Shown piece after piece: positions 1-9,158 of a stretch of 38,732 nucleotides of DNA. The stretch spans positions 1-38,732 of the forward strand of contig QXZH01000143.1 in NCBI GenBank assembly GCA_009886465.1, given 5' to 3'. The translations under genes were made by a program, and so were the position numbers. A model generated the notes under the pieces. The model saw nothing but the letters and a program-made list of their open reading frames with translations. It did not search any database and was not told the origin of the DNA. Numbering within the stretch: position 1 is the first letter of the stretch; each line of letters begins with the position of its first letter. Source of the DNA: Opitutaceae bacterium. Its GTDB lineage: Bacteria > Verrucomicrobiota > Verrucomicrobiia > Opitutales > Coraliomargaritaceae.

Positions 1-91
1 CTGGAATCAGCGCGAGCGCCACCACCGTGCCCGCGATTACATCACGGCGCGGGTTTGAGAACCACTCTTGGAAATATTTAATCTGTGTCAT
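1..91 (-). CDS. SulP-family anion transporter, N-terminal fragment (runs off the left edge)
   Basis: Only the first 30 codons are present, reading leftward from an ATG at 91-89. The peptide begins [18 protein letters not shown] and continues into a hydrophobic [12 protein letters not shown] segment. A short basic amphipathic start followed by a 'DVxAGxxVAxxLIP' first membrane helix is the usual opening of SulP/SLC26 sulfate or bicarbonate permeases, which are inner-membrane proteins of about 500-600 residues. The substrate cannot be told from this fragment. The 88 bases between this start and the tRNA gene hold only its presumed promoter and leader. Confidence 0.7.
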   Translation of the reverse strand, partial: MTQIKYFQEWFSNPRRDVIAGTVVALALIP

Positions 92-179
92 CGCTCGTAT
101 GAAAATAGAAAAGCCAACAGGGGTCTGTTGGCTAATTGAAAGGTCTAAAGTTTGCCACTTGCTAGCTGGCTTTATGTAA

Positions 180-421
<242 letters not shown>

Positions 422-550
422 AGCGCCAATTATGCTGATCGAACTTGATCTCGAGATCTCAAAAGAGTGGATCTCGCATGGGTGAAAAAAGTAAAAAACT
501 CAGTTGACGCTTGGAATAGGCACAATCTTAATGCCGCCTTTCTCAAGAGT

Positions 551-626
<76 letters not shown>

Positions 627-681
627 CTTGAGGATTGCCTTTAGAGCCCTGCCAAGATTGGCTCTAAGTTGAAGGTCCATC

Positions 682-765
<84 letters not shown>

Positions 766-798
766 TTTGTAGATAGTTAAGCTACTAACTTACACTAG

Positions 799-1902
799 TC
801 ATTGCCTCTCTGAATGCTTGGCCATCCACTCACGAGACATCTTTTGGGCTTCAGCAATTTGTTCCTTGGTCATTTTTTTAGTAATAATAGCTTTACTTTT
901 TTGAGCAATTTCAAGCTCTTGCTCAGCTGCCAGACTAAACCACATATGTGTCATTACATAATCCTGCCGTAAACCTTCACCCGTATAATACATTAGACCT
1001 AAATTGTATTGAGCCGCTGCGTAGCCTTGCTCTGCAGCTTTGCGATACCATTTGACGGCCTCAGCGTTATTTTTAGGTATGCCACGGCTTGAGGCATACA
1101 TTAGACCTAAATTGTATTGAGCCTCTGCTAAACCTTGCTCTGCAGCTTTGCTATACCATTTAAAGGCTTCAGTATTATCCGACCGCACACCTTCACCGTC
1201 ATAGTGCATTAGACCCAAATTATATTGGGCTTGTGCGCTACCTTGCTCTGCAGCTTTTCGATACCATTTAACGGCCTCCTTGTTATCTTCAGATACACCA
1301 ATTTCTCCTTCATCATATGTAAGAGCCAAAGCTAATTGGGCCTCTAGGTCACCTTGCTCTGCAGCTTTTCGATACCATTTAACGGCCTCCGTGTTGTCCT
1401 CAGGAATACCTACTTCACCGTAATCATATATAACACCCAAAGCTAATTGGGCCACTAGGTAACCTTGCTCTGCGGCTTTACGATACCATTTAACGGCCTC
1501 CGTGTTGTCCTCAGGTACACCAATTTCTCCTTCATCATATATAACACCTAAATAGAACTGACATCTTGCGTCACCATGATTTGCACACTCTTTAAATTCA
1601 TTCAATTTTTTGATGCCATCAATTAAATCACCACTAGAATCAGATTCTTCTAGATGTGATTCTTTCAACTTTGCTACATTTTCATCAATTAATGTTTCAA
1701 ATAATATGTCGAACTCACGCCCGTCATTCATCCTTACAGAGACTTCATTTTCGCTTACACCTAGAACATTAACTTCAATGCTTCGACCATCTTTATTAGT
1801 CAGAATCGTAGTTCCAATAGCCAATGTATGCCCGTAAAAAAGAGTGAATGTAAGCGCAAATAAGATGGCGACAAACCATCGGTATGAACGAATTCTATTC
1901 AT
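799..1902 (-). CDS. Secreted Sel1-repeat protein with an N-terminal SHD1-like domain
   Basis: The start chosen is the ATG at 1902 (367 residues, MNRIRSYRW...), because GAGAGG lies 9-14 bases upstream and a signal peptide follows directly; an upstream in-frame start would bury the signal. Residues about 30-80 (NKDGRSIEVNVLG...DGREFDILFETL) resemble the SHD1 (SLA1 homology 1) module common in Planctomycetes and Verrucomicrobia. Six Sel1 repeats follow, each carrying a variant of EAVKWYRKAAEQG...AQ. Sel1 repeats form alpha-alpha solenoids for protein contacts; no enzyme is implied. Several units are nearly identical in DNA, so the array expanded recently. Its last 20 residues match those of the next gene, from which its start is one base away. 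The protein partner is unknown. Confidence 0.85.
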   Translation of the reverse strand: MNRIRSYRWFVAILFALTFTLFYGHTLAIGTTILTNKDGRSIEVNVLGVSENEVSVRMNDGREFDILFETLIDENVAKLKESHLEESDSSGDLIDGIKKLNEFKECANHGDARCQFYLGVIYDEGEIGVPEDNTEAVKWYRKAAEQGYLVAQLALGVIYDYGEVGIPEDNTEAVKWYRKAAEQGDLEAQLALALTYDEGEIGVSEDNKEAVKWYRKAAEQGSAQAQYNLGLMHYDGEGVRSDNTEAFKWYSKAAEQGLAEAQYNLGLMYASSRGIPKNNAEAVKWYRKAAEQGYAAAQYNLGLMYYTGEGLRQDYVMTHMWFSLAAEQELEIAQKSKAIITKKMTKEQIAEAQKMSREWMAKHSERQ

Positions 1903-1903
1903 T

Positions 1904-2578
1904 TTATTTGTTCCTCTCTGAATGCTTAGCCATCCACTCACGAGAGAGATTCTGTGCTTCTGCTATTTGCTCTTCGGTCATCTCTGCGGAAATTTCACCG
2001 ATACCTATCTTGGCATGCTCCTCGCCTTGAGTCAGTGCCAGATTACACCACATATAAGCAGCGACGTAATCCACTGATACACCAGAGCCAAGATAATACA
2101 TTGTCGCTAGAAAGCGTTGACCTTCAGCGTCTCCCTGTTCAGCGGCCTTACTAAACCACTTAACGGCTTCAGTGTCATCCTTTGGGACACCCATGCCTTT
2201 GTAATACATTAACCCTATACTCTTTTGAGCATCAGCGTTTCCATTCTCAGCAGACTTACGATACCACTTTTCTCCTTCAGCTTCATCCTTTGGGATGCCC
2301 TCGCCTTTGTAATACAAATACCCTAGATTCAATTGAGCTCTATCGTCTCCCTGTTCAGCCGCCTTAAGATACCACTTAGTAGCTTCAGCTTTATTAGCTG
2401 AGACTCTTTTTCCACTGAAATACAAATCACCTAGATTAGATTGAGCATCAGCGTTTCCCTCTTCAGCGCTTTGGCGCAAATTTGCTAATTCCTGTTTTTC
2501 CTTTGAGTAGATAATTACTTTAAAAACCACTGCTAATACTACTAATATAACAGATATAATGGACCATATATTTTTCAT
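1904..2578 (-). CDS. Membrane-anchored Sel1-repeat protein
   Basis: 224 residues. One N-terminal membrane helix (about residues 5-24: IWSIISVILVVLAVVFKVII) has few basic residues before it and no obvious cleavage site, so the protein is probably anchored in the inner membrane. Four Sel1 repeats fill residues 35-185. The C-terminal 22 residues (EEQIAEAQNLSREWMAKHS...) are almost the same as the end of the following gene at 799-1902, so the pair are paralogs from a tandem duplication. This is the upstream gene of a two-gene operon: its stop (1906-1904) is one base before the next ATG, and the next gene's ribosome binding site lies inside this gene. Function beyond protein-protein contact cannot be stated. 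Confidence 0.85.
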   Translation of the reverse strand: MKNIWSIISVILVVLAVVFKVIIYSKEKQELANLRQSAEEGNADAQSNLGDLYFSGKRVSANKAEATKWYLKAAEQGDDRAQLNLGYLYYKGEGIPKDEAEGEKWYRKSAENGNADAQKSIGLMYYKGMGVPKDDTEAVKWFSKAAEQGDAEGQRFLATMYYLGSGVSVDYVAAYMWCNLALTQGEEHAKIGIGEISAEMTEEQIAEAQNLSREWMAKHSERNK

Positions 2579-2929
2579 ATATAATTTTTATAGGATTTAT
2601 AGAAGTGATAGTAAGACGAATTATGAATACTTAAAGCTATTTTTATAAGAGCCTGCGAAATAGCTACACCAGGATACCCCCATCTATTAAAAGTCTAGCT
2701 ACTTTTGTTACCTACATGTGACCTACATTGTACCCCAAAAGTAGGAAAAGCACTCTTCTACCTAAATGTTTGTTATATGTTTTTATACATACCAGCAAGA
2801 GACTAGCCAAGCAAACCCCGCCCCGTCCTTGCACAAGGATTCTGACCTAGGAGTCCCTACAAGCTCTTTGAGTTTCTATTTAAGGGGAGAGTAAAGGGGT
2901 ATGGTTTGTTGTATTTAACTATAGATTTA
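2579..2929. other. AT-rich intergenic region, no gene seen
   Basis: 351 bases between the Sel1 operon and the hydrolase gene. I find no convincing coding frame. The heptamer TGTAGGT occurs twice 11 bp apart on the minus strand (about 2713-2732), with related TAGGTA and AAGTAGC words around it. This could be a protein-binding site or the trace of a recombination site, but nothing proves either. The promoter of the Sel1 pair should lie in the lower half. Confidence 0.5.
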
Positions 2930-3748
2930 TTATTCTGGGATCAATTCGGCTTTAAAAAATTGGCTCTGCGAAGAGCTTTCAATAATTCTTGTGTCTATTA
3001 TTTCTAAATTGTTTAGGTCATCTCCTTGAAAGATGTTCAAGCGAAATGACTGAAGGTTTCCTGAACTATCGCCTGTACCATTTCCAGTATCTGAACCTGA
3101 AGAATCTATGCTTGCTAAGAAATTTACAACAGACTGAAAGTAAGAGTCTGATTGCGTCGGAAGGGCGTGTCCTGCACTTGTGCTTATGAGTTCTGTGTAA
3201 TTTGCAAACTTACTTTTCACCTCTAGTCCAATTTGGTAGAAGTAGGTATCATTTTGTGCGATAAAGATTAGAGCTGATTGAGTGTAGGGAGAATTGGCAT
3301 CTATGACACTAATCAATCCCATGTGCGTAGTGGGTAAATATCCATTGAATAACAGAACGTTACTAAAGTGGTAGCTTCCCGTAGCCAAATAAACTAAAGA
3401 CATGGGGGCACCTTGCGAATATCCTAATATTGCATCAAAAGGCCCGTTAGCATCTATAAAATTATTTAAGTAATTAACGGATGCGTCTGCCCAGTTGGGA
3501 TCATTAGTAGGTTCTTTGCTACCACCTGGTGGATCATTGTACCAAACCCCTCCCGCAATAGGAGAAGAGGCAAAAATAAACTCACAATCAGGCAGAGCTG
3601 CTATCAGATCCTGCATGCCCTGTTGGTATTCCAAAGAGCTTGCACTGCCATCCCCGCCATGAAGACACAGTATTCTGCTAGCGAATAACTGCGTAGAAAT
3701 GAAAATACAGAGTACAACACTTAAAGTAATATTTAATAACAGCTTCAT
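2930..3748 (-). CDS. Secreted FSH1-type serine hydrolase with a C-terminal extension
   Basis: 272 residues with a signal peptide at about 1-23. The body (24-213) resembles the FSH1 serine hydrolase family, an alpha/beta hydrolase group. It starts RILCLHGGDGS, carries the nucleophile elbow G-Y-S-Q-G with Ser111, and has acid Asp167 (QNDTYF) and base His194 (SAGHALP). Most FSH1 relatives are cytosolic, so export is unusual. A Gly/Ser/Thr/Asp linker (214-230) leads to a 40-residue tail (NLQSFRLNIFQGDDLNNLEI...) seen nowhere else in the window. Substrate is unknown; a small ester or lactone is likely from the family. It lies 62 bases downstream of a second secreted esterase and is probably in the same operon. 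Confidence 0.75.
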   Translation of the reverse strand: MKLLLNITLSVVLCIFISTQLFASRILCLHGGDGSASSLEYQQGMQDLIAALPDCEFIFASSPIAGGVWYNDPPGGSKEPTNDPNWADASVNYLNNFIDANGPFDAILGYSQGAPMSLVYLATGSYHFSNVLLFNGYLPTTHMGLISVIDANSPYTQSALIFIAQNDTYFYQIGLEVKSKFANYTELISTSAGHALPTQSDSYFQSVVNFLASIDSSGSDTGNGTGDSSGNLQSFRLNIFQGDDLNNLEIIDTRIIESSSQSQFFKAELIPE

Positions 3749-3810
3749 TAGATATTCGTATTATCAGGGATCTTTACTGCCGACTAACATAATCTACGTT
3801 AAAGTAGGGG

Positions 3811-4923
3811 TTACATTCCTTGGCTTATAAAATCACTAATTATTTCTAGTAATTCATTTTTGAAACCACCAAAGCCGTGATTTCCGTCGATGAATTGGTA
3901 GTGCACGACGTCTCCACCTAAATACTCATATTTTACAATATTAGTATTAGTGAAAGGTGTCGTTCCATTTACCTGTGTTCCAACGTAGCCAAGACCTGCT
4001 GCTATGTTTAAGATACTTTGCCTCGCTTCTATAAATGTACGGCTAAGCCAATTAACAGAGCCTCCCTCATACGGAATAGTAGTGTCGCTTGTTCCGTGCA
4101 GACTCAAAGCTCTCAAATCTGGAGATAATGTGTAGCCGGTATCGTAGTTTCCGTCATTGTTCTTGGCTCCCCAAAATGAGTTGTTGTTATACTGGTCAGT
4201 TGTAAGTTGCGACGCTAGCGAAATGGCATTTTTAAATGTCCCCTCCGGAAGCTCAATCATGGCCCGATTGACCATCGCTGCACCGTTGGAAGACCCCATT
4301 AGCGATATGTTATTTGCATCGACGTCGGAGTAGGTTTTGAGCTGATTAATAATATTTTCTATATAATCTAAATCATCTGCCTTGGATGATTCAGTCTGAA
4401 TATTCCACCGGTCATCATAGCCTTGAAGTGCGACTAAAATGTAGTCCTCCAAATCCATATATTGGTTGATCATGCCGTAAGCATTACCGCCTGCGCCATG
4501 CATAAGAATAAGCACTGGGTGCGTTTGGGCATCACTGGCTGGATATTTTATTAGCGCGACTCTTTTGTAGCTAGTTTCTTGAGACCAGCTTTGTGTGTGA
4601 GATAGCTGAGAAACATCTGATAGCGAGTCAGGGTTGTCCCTCATTTTGAAACGCATAAATTGAGCGTCCCCACTAACAGGAACTGTAGCTGAAGCGGTGC
4701 CACCTGTTGTCCATATGCTCAGGTCATCACTGGTTTCAATATCTACGCTTACACTAGCTTCTCCATTAACTACCGCGATTAGATTCGATCCAAACTTTGC
4801 ATGCACTGCATCACGCTCGTTTACGACTGTGTCATATTCAGCTTGAGTAATCGAATAAGTCTCAGTCGGTAGTGTAGGAATAAGAACCGAGATAAATAAT
4901 ATCAAATGATGAGTTGATTTCAT
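3811..4923 (-). CDS. Secreted PHB-depolymerase/feruloyl-esterase-like hydrolase
   Basis: 370 residues. Signal peptide about 1-24 (LILFISVLIPTLPTETYS), then a small beta-rich domain (45-95), then an alpha/beta hydrolase domain from residue 120. The oxyanion-hole stretch is LILMHGAGGNAYG (138-150). The nucleophile elbow is G-S-S-N-G with Ser212, the acid is Asp280 in HGTSDTTIPYEGG, and the base is His349 in GNHGFGG. The HGTxDxxxPYxGG pattern is typical of LpqC/poly(3-hydroxybutyrate) depolymerase-like enzymes, which also include acetyl-xylan and feruloyl esterases, so substrate cannot be fixed. It starts 8 bases after the ribB stop and may be read through from it, though the functions do not obviously connect. 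Confidence 0.78.
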   Translation of the reverse strand: MKSTHHLILFISVLIPTLPTETYSITQAEYDTVVNERDAVHAKFGSNLIAVVNGEASVSVDIETSDDLSIWTTGGTASATVPVSGDAQFMRFKMRDNPDSLSDVSQLSHTQSWSQETSYKRVALIKYPASDAQTHPVLILMHGAGGNAYGMINQYMDLEDYILVALQGYDDRWNIQTESSKADDLDYIENIINQLKTYSDVDANNISLMGSSNGAAMVNRAMIELPEGTFKNAISLASQLTTDQYNNNSFWGAKNNDGNYDTGYTLSPDLRALSLHGTSDTTIPYEGGSVNWLSRTFIEARQSILNIAAGLGYVGTQVNGTTPFTNTNIVKYEYLGGDVVHYQFIDGNHGFGGFKNELLEIISDFISQGM

Positions 4924-4931
4924 GCTACTCG

Positions 4932-6047
4932 CTAGATGTCGATTTGCTCGACGATCTCTAGATCGTATCCGTCGATGCCGACGACTTTGCGCTGGGTGCT
5001 AGACATGAGGCGTATTTGCTTGAGACCGAGTTCGACGAGGATTTGTGCGCCGATGCCGTAGTCACGGAAGTCCATTTTGGTGGGGCCGACGTCTTTGATG
5101 CTGGCTTTGTCTGCGTCCTCGATGACACGAATGCCTCCCTGCGGCTGCTCAATGTAGAGGAGCACGCCATGGCCTTCTTGAGAGATGCGTTCCATTGCCG
5201 CATTAAGCGAGTTATAGCCGCCGAGTGTCTTTGAACGGAAGATATCGCCGAGGAGGTTTTCGCTCTGCACGCGCACTAGGGTGGGGGCTTCGTTGAGCGC
5301 GCCCAAGCTCAGTGCTAGGTGCTGACGGTCATCAAGTATACTGCGAAAGATATGGAGATCGAAGGTGCCGAACTCGGACTCGAAGGGCTTGGTCAAGATG
5401 TGCTCGATCAGTTTGTCGCGGGTGTGACGATACTCGATTAGGTCAGCGATGCAAATTAGCTTCAGATCGTGCTTCGCTTTAAATTTAATTAGGTCGGGTA
5501 GGCGAGCTAGGCTGCCATCTTCATTGAGGATTTCACAGATTACACCGCTTGGGTTAAGGCCCGCAAGTTGGGCTAGATCGACTGCTGCTTCGGTATGACC
5601 CGCTCTTTGCAAAACGCCCCCCGGTTTGGCCCTTAATGGAAAGACATGTCCTGGTTGAACCAACATTTTTGGCTCAGAATTTGAATCTCCGAGTATACGG
5701 ATCGTCTCAGCGCGGTCGTGGGCGCTAATCCCCGTGGTAATCCCTTCGGCGGCATCGACAGATACTGCAAAATCAGTCTGCTGCGATTCACGATTTTCTG
5801 ATGCCATTGAGTTAATGCCGAGGCGACGTAGTTGATCCGAGAGCATAGGCACGCAGATGAGGCCACGGGCATGTAGCGCCATCTCGTTGACGGCTTGCGG
5901 GGTGACTTTTTCTGCTGCCATGACGAGGTCGCCTTCATTCTCGCGGGATTCATCATCGGTCACGATGACCATTTTACCCGCGGCGATGTCGGCGATCGCG
6001 GATTCAATACTGTCAAAAGAGTTCTCTTCGTTGGCTTTTGTATTCAT
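4932..6047 (-). CDS. ribB: 3,4-dihydroxy-2-butanone 4-phosphate synthase fused to a degenerate GTP cyclohydrolase II-like domain
   Basis: 371 residues from the ATG at 6047; an upstream in-frame TTG at 6065 has no better support. The N-terminal half (about 1-205) is a complete RibB, which makes the four-carbon riboflavin precursor from ribulose 5-phosphate. It has RENEGD at 35-40 and GHTEAAVDLAQLAGL at 150-164. The C-terminal half (about 222-371) is recognisably RibA-like (DYGIGAQIL, QRKVVGIDGYDLEIVEQI), but the zinc-binding pattern C-x2-GD...RC-x-CG is gone: the cysteine positions are Asn264, Leu275 and Gly277. The EGRGIGL segment and the stretch after it are missing too. I infer RibB activity only, as in RibBX-type proteins. 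A working RibA must be encoded elsewhere. Confidence 0.88.
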   Translation of the reverse strand: MNTKANEENSFDSIESAIADIAAGKMVIVTDDESRENEGDLVMAAEKVTPQAVNEMALHARGLICVPMLSDQLRRLGINSMASENRESQQTDFAVSVDAAEGITTGISAHDRAETIRILGDSNSEPKMLVQPGHVFPLRAKPGGVLQRAGHTEAAVDLAQLAGLNPSGVICEILNEDGSLARLPDLIKFKAKHDLKLICIADLIEYRHTRDKLIEHILTKPFESEFGTFDLHIFRSILDDRQHLALSLGALNEAPTLVRVQSENLLGDIFRSKTLGGYNSLNAAMERISQEGHGVLLYIEQPQGGIRVIEDADKASIKDVGPTKMDFRDYGIGAQILVELGLKQIRLMSSTQRKVVGIDGYDLEIVEQIDI

Positions 6048-6128
6048 TGTAAGCTCTGAAATCAATCGGGTTTAAGGCATTTCGCAACCGTCTTTTCTGG
6101 GAATACTGCGGGTCGTGTAGTTCCATGC

Positions 6129-6142
6129 TGGTAGGCTTACCA
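6129..6142. promoter_or_regulatory. Inverted repeat between ribB and the pilT-like gene
   Basis: TGGTA-GGCT-TACCA is a perfect 5-bp inverted repeat in the 131-base gap between the divergent ribB and pilT-like genes, 36 bases before the latter's start. It may be an operator or chance. No FMN riboswitch is visible upstream of ribB. Confidence 0.25.
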
Positions 6143-6178
6143 CTTGCTTTTTATTCGAAGTTTCAGAAGATCTAAGAT

Positions 6179-7321
6179 ATGTCCGATTTTGACCCCAATA
6201 AGAAAGTCTACGAAGCCCAAGGTGGCAAATTTAGCATAATCGATCTGCTCCGTAGCTTTGCTGATCCCGAGTTAGAGATTGATGGCATCTCGCGAATATC
6301 TGATCTACATATGAAAGTTAGTGAACCAGTGCGTTATCGTTATGATGGTGACTTGGAGACGATTGATGGGGGGGAACCCTTGACCGAAGAGACTTTGCGT
6401 GAACTGATCTTTCCGCTGATCAGTCATTCGCAGCAGCAGAGCTTGCTTGATAATCCACAGTTGGATATCGATTCGGGCTATTCATGGGAGGAGGAAAAAA
6501 TTAATTTCCGCCTGAATATTTTCCATGATCGTGATGGCACGGCCTGCGTCATGCGAATGTTACCGAAGCATATTCCTGAGATTGACGAAATCGGCTTTAT
6601 GAACCCCAAGGTTTGGCAAGATATCACTGAGCTTAATCAAGGTCTCGTGCTCGTGACAGGGGTGACGGGGAGTGGTAAATCGACGACTATCGCCAGTATT
6701 ATCGACTACATTAACAAAAGCCGTAAAGCGCGTATTATTACGCTGGAAGACCCGATTGAGTATGTCTTTAGCAGTGAGCAATCGCTAATCTCTCAACGTG
6801 AGCTGGGTAAGCACTTGAGCGATTTCCCGAACGGCCTGCGCAGCGCGCTTCGAGAAAACCCTGACATCATCTACGTCGGCGAGATTCGTGATGCGACGAC
6901 AGCTCAGCTTGCCTTGACCGCGGCAGAAACTGGACACCTTGTGCTCTCGACCCTCCATACTAAGGATGTCAAAGGCACCTTTAGCCGGATTGTTGATATG
7001 TTTCCCGCAGAACGTTCGAATGAAATCGCGGCGCAGCTTTCTTTTTCGCTGGCATTTGTGGTGAGTCAAAAACTGCTTGCGCGTGAATCTGGTAATGGTC
7101 GCGTGCCAGTATTTGAAGTTCTCAAGAACAACTTAGGCGTCGCCAACATTGTGCGCACTGGAAAGTTGCATCAAATCTACAGTAAGATGGAAACCAGCCA
7201 GGGCGAGGGCATGAACACGCTCGAGCAACATTTGATCGAGCTCGTTGGGGCAGGCGTGATCTCAAAGAAGGAAGCCATCGCTCGCGCCAACGATGCGAAT
7301 ATTGTAACTCGCTTGGATTAG
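6179..7321 (+). CDS. PilT/PilU-type twitching-motility ATPase
   Basis: 380 residues, close to the usual size of type IV pilus retraction ATPases. Visible motifs are Walker [10 protein letters not shown] (161-169), the acidic stretch LEDPIEYVF (189-197), Walker [11 protein letters not shown] (229-238) and the His box HLVLSTLHT (253-261). The C-terminal part ([19 protein letters not shown]) corresponds to the AIRNLIR region that matters for retraction in PilT, but in altered form, so PilU is an alternative. The protein acts as a cytoplasmic hexamer at the base of the pilus, driving disassembly. No other pilus gene is in the window; argH follows after 37 bases. Confidence 0.9.
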   Translation: MSDFDPNKKVYEAQGGKFSIIDLLRSFADPELEIDGISRISDLHMKVSEPVRYRYDGDLETIDGGEPLTEETLRELIFPLISHSQQQSLLDNPQLDIDSGYSWEEEKINFRLNIFHDRDGTACVMRMLPKHIPEIDEIGFMNPKVWQDITELNQGLVLVTGVTGSGKSTTIASIIDYINKSRKARIITLEDPIEYVFSSEQSLISQRELGKHLSDFPNGLRSALRENPDIIYVGEIRDATTAQLALTAAETGHLVLSTLHTKDVKGTFSRIVDMFPAERSNEIAAQLSFSLAFVVSQKLLARESGNGRVPVFEVLKNNLGVANIVRTGKLHQIYSKMETSQGEGMNTLEQHLIELVGAGVISKKEAIARANDANIVTRLD

Positions 7322-7358
7322 ATTTGCCAAAGCGGGCAGGGGAGAAAATTCTACTAAT

Positions 7359-8756
7359 ATGGCTGATGGTAAAAAACAAGCGACTTGGGGTGGACGGTTT
7401 TCCGAAGGTCCCGCTGAATTGATGCTCCGTATTGGCGAGTCCGTCTCGTTCGATCAACGACTGGCGCCCTTCGATATTCAAGGCAGTCAAGCGCAGGCCG
7501 CTATGCTCGCCCACGTCGGTATTATCACTCTTGAAGAGCGCGATGCGATCCAAGCGGGTCTCGATGCGATCCTTACACAAATCAAAGCGGGCGAGTTCAC
7601 TTGGGATCCTGCACTCGAAGATGTCCACATGAACATCGAGCAGGCCCTCACGCTGGAGGTGCCCGCAGCCGCAAAGCTCCATACCGCTCGTAGTCGTAAC
7701 GACCAAGTGGCTACTGATATGCGACTCTGGTTTAAATCCGCTTGTGACGAGCTCGATCTTTCGCTTGCTAGGGTGATCGCCGCACTCGTCGATCTGGCGG
7801 ATCAGACGCAGGAAGTGATCATCCCCGGATACACTCATTTACAACGTGCTCAACCTGTGCCGATGGCGCATCATTTACTCGCTTATGTGGAGATGTTTGC
7901 ACGTGACCGCACGCTTATTGCTGCGGTCAAGGAGCAGGCAAATTTCTGCCCGCTCGGTTCAGGTGCGATCGCTGGTACTACACTGCCAATCGACCGTGAT
8001 TTTGTAGCTAAAGAGCTCGGTTTCGTTGATGACGAGGGCAAGCCACAGCTCACGCAAAACAGCATGGATGCGGTCAGTGATCGCGATACTTTTATCCAAT
8101 TTGCCTCAGCCTGTGCAGCTGTCGGTGTTCATCTCTCGCGGCTCTCGGAGGATTTCATTTTGTGGAGTAGTGTGGAGTTCGGATTCGTTAAACTACCGGA
8201 TACTTTTACCACAGGCTCCAGCCTGATGCCGCAAAAGAAGAACCCTGATGCTTTTGAGCTGATCCGTGGCAAGTCCGCGAGACTCGCAGGGAATTTGCAA
8301 ATGCTGCTTACGATGGTTAAGGGCCTACCACTGACCTACAATCGGGACTTGCAAGAGGATAAGCCGCCAGTCTTCGACAGTTTTGATCAGACGAAGCTGA
8401 TCCTCGATTGTTTGGCAGCTTGTGTGCCAGGAGTCTCTGCGGATGCTAAACGCTGTGCTGCCGCCGTGGCCGACCCTGCACTGCTCGCTACGGACGTGGT
8501 CGATTATTTAGTGAAAAAAGCGATACCTTTTCGTGAAGCTCATCACGTAGTGGGTGCATTGGTTGGGCTGTCTGAACAGTTAGAGACACCGCTCAACAAG
8601 TTGCCCTTTGCGGAAGTCGCCAAGATTCACGAAGCCCTCGGCGAAGACTGGGTGCAGGCTTTTGATTTAGAGAAAGCACTCGCCGCGCGCGACAAGCCCG
8701 GTATGCCAGGACCTGATCAAGTCGCTGCACGGATTGCGCACTGGCGTAATATTTAG
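7359..8756 (+). CDS. argH: Argininosuccinate lyase
   Basis: 465 residues, full length. It splits argininosuccinate to arginine and fumarate in the last step of arginine synthesis. Motifs are [12 protein letters not shown] (109-120), [16 protein letters not shown] (157-172, with His160) and the fumarase/lyase signature [12 protein letters not shown] (286-297). GGGGAGAA lies upstream of the ATG at an acceptable distance, one of the clearer ribosome binding sites here. The last 109 bases of the gene are repeated at 20554-20662. This left copy is the complete gene, so the island next door did not break it. The gene runs head-on into the DUF971 gene 22 bases away. Confidence 0.97.
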   Translation: MADGKKQATWGGRFSEGPAELMLRIGESVSFDQRLAPFDIQGSQAQAAMLAHVGIITLEERDAIQAGLDAILTQIKAGEFTWDPALEDVHMNIEQALTLEVPAAAKLHTARSRNDQVATDMRLWFKSACDELDLSLARVIAALVDLADQTQEVIIPGYTHLQRAQPVPMAHHLLAYVEMFARDRTLIAAVKEQANFCPLGSGAIAGTTLPIDRDFVAKELGFVDDEGKPQLTQNSMDAVSDRDTFIQFASACAAVGVHLSRLSEDFILWSSVEFGFVKLPDTFTTGSSLMPQKKNPDAFELIRGKSARLAGNLQMLLTMVKGLPLTYNRDLQEDKPPVFDSFDQTKLILDCLAACVPGVSADAKRCAAAVADPALLATDVVDYLVKKAIPFREAHHVVGALVGLSEQLETPLNKLPFAEVAKIHEALGEDWVQAFDLEKALAARDKPGMPGPDQVAARIAHWRNI

Positions 8757-9158
8757 GTGCGCGTTCTGCCAACCCGCATTAAGGAAGGCGGGACTCTAAT
8801 TCTTTCAAGAAATCCCAACTAAATAGGCCGCTGCCGTGGCCGTCGCTGAAGATAGGACGGATGGCATAGTTGCCTTGAAGCTCCCAGCCTTTGATCGTGA
8901 CGCCCGAAAATTCCTTCGGGCCGTCACCACCATATTGATTCCCAAAGATGTCTTTCTCGCCAATGTTTTGAGCGCTGGGTGAATGTTTCCGAAGAAACTC
9001 TGAGGGGAAATAGCTCTCGCTGCCGTCGTCCCAGACAATGGCCAGTTCGCTCCCAATTAGCTGAATGTCCTTTGGCTTCACGCTTTGTAAAAGCCTGCCG
9101 CTTTGAGCTTTTCCATTAGTGTAACCGCGGCACCTTCACGGTTAAGAATGTAGAGGTG
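8648..9158. repeat. 511-bp direct repeat, left copy (argH 3' end - DUF971 - metF 3' end)
   Basis: Every base I compared from 8648 to 9158 is the same as 20554-21064, a constant offset of 11,906. Left of 8648 the two copies differ at once. To the right, similarity fades: 9159-9168 matches 21065-21074 with two A/G differences and then stops. The repeat covers the end of argH, all of the DUF971 gene and about 27 codons of metF. The pair bounds the 9159-20553 island. Confidence 0.95.
8779..9081 (-). CDS. DUF971 (GBBH-like N-terminal domain) protein, left copy
   Basis: 100 residues, all one DUF971 domain, the small fold found at the N-terminus of gamma-butyrobetaine hydroxylase. Stand-alone bacterial members are linked to iron-sulfur metabolism in some genomes, but their role is not settled. 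Visible features are LAIVWDDGSESYFPSEFLRKHSP near the start and YAIRPIFSDGHGSGLFSWDFL near the end. The start is GTG. In the right-hand copy that GTG overlaps the metF stop (GTGA), so translation is coupled to metF. Here metF is cut to its last codons, so this copy has probably lost its promoter and coupling. The sequence equals 20685-20987. Confidence 0.85.
   Translation of the reverse strand: MKPKDIQLIGSELAIVWDDGSESYFPSEFLRKHSPSAQNIGEKDIFGNQYGGDGPKEFSGVTIKGWELQGNYAIRPIFSDGHGSGLFSWDFLKELESRLP

Noticed and set aside
1040-1560. Regularly spaced repeats as a CRISPR array
   Set aside because: The repeats are in-frame codons for Sel1 units with coding 'spacers' of related sequence.
7122-7838. 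Long minus-strand open frame opposite the pilT-like end and argH
   Set aside because: It is antisense to two well-identified genes and its translation matches no recognisable protein.
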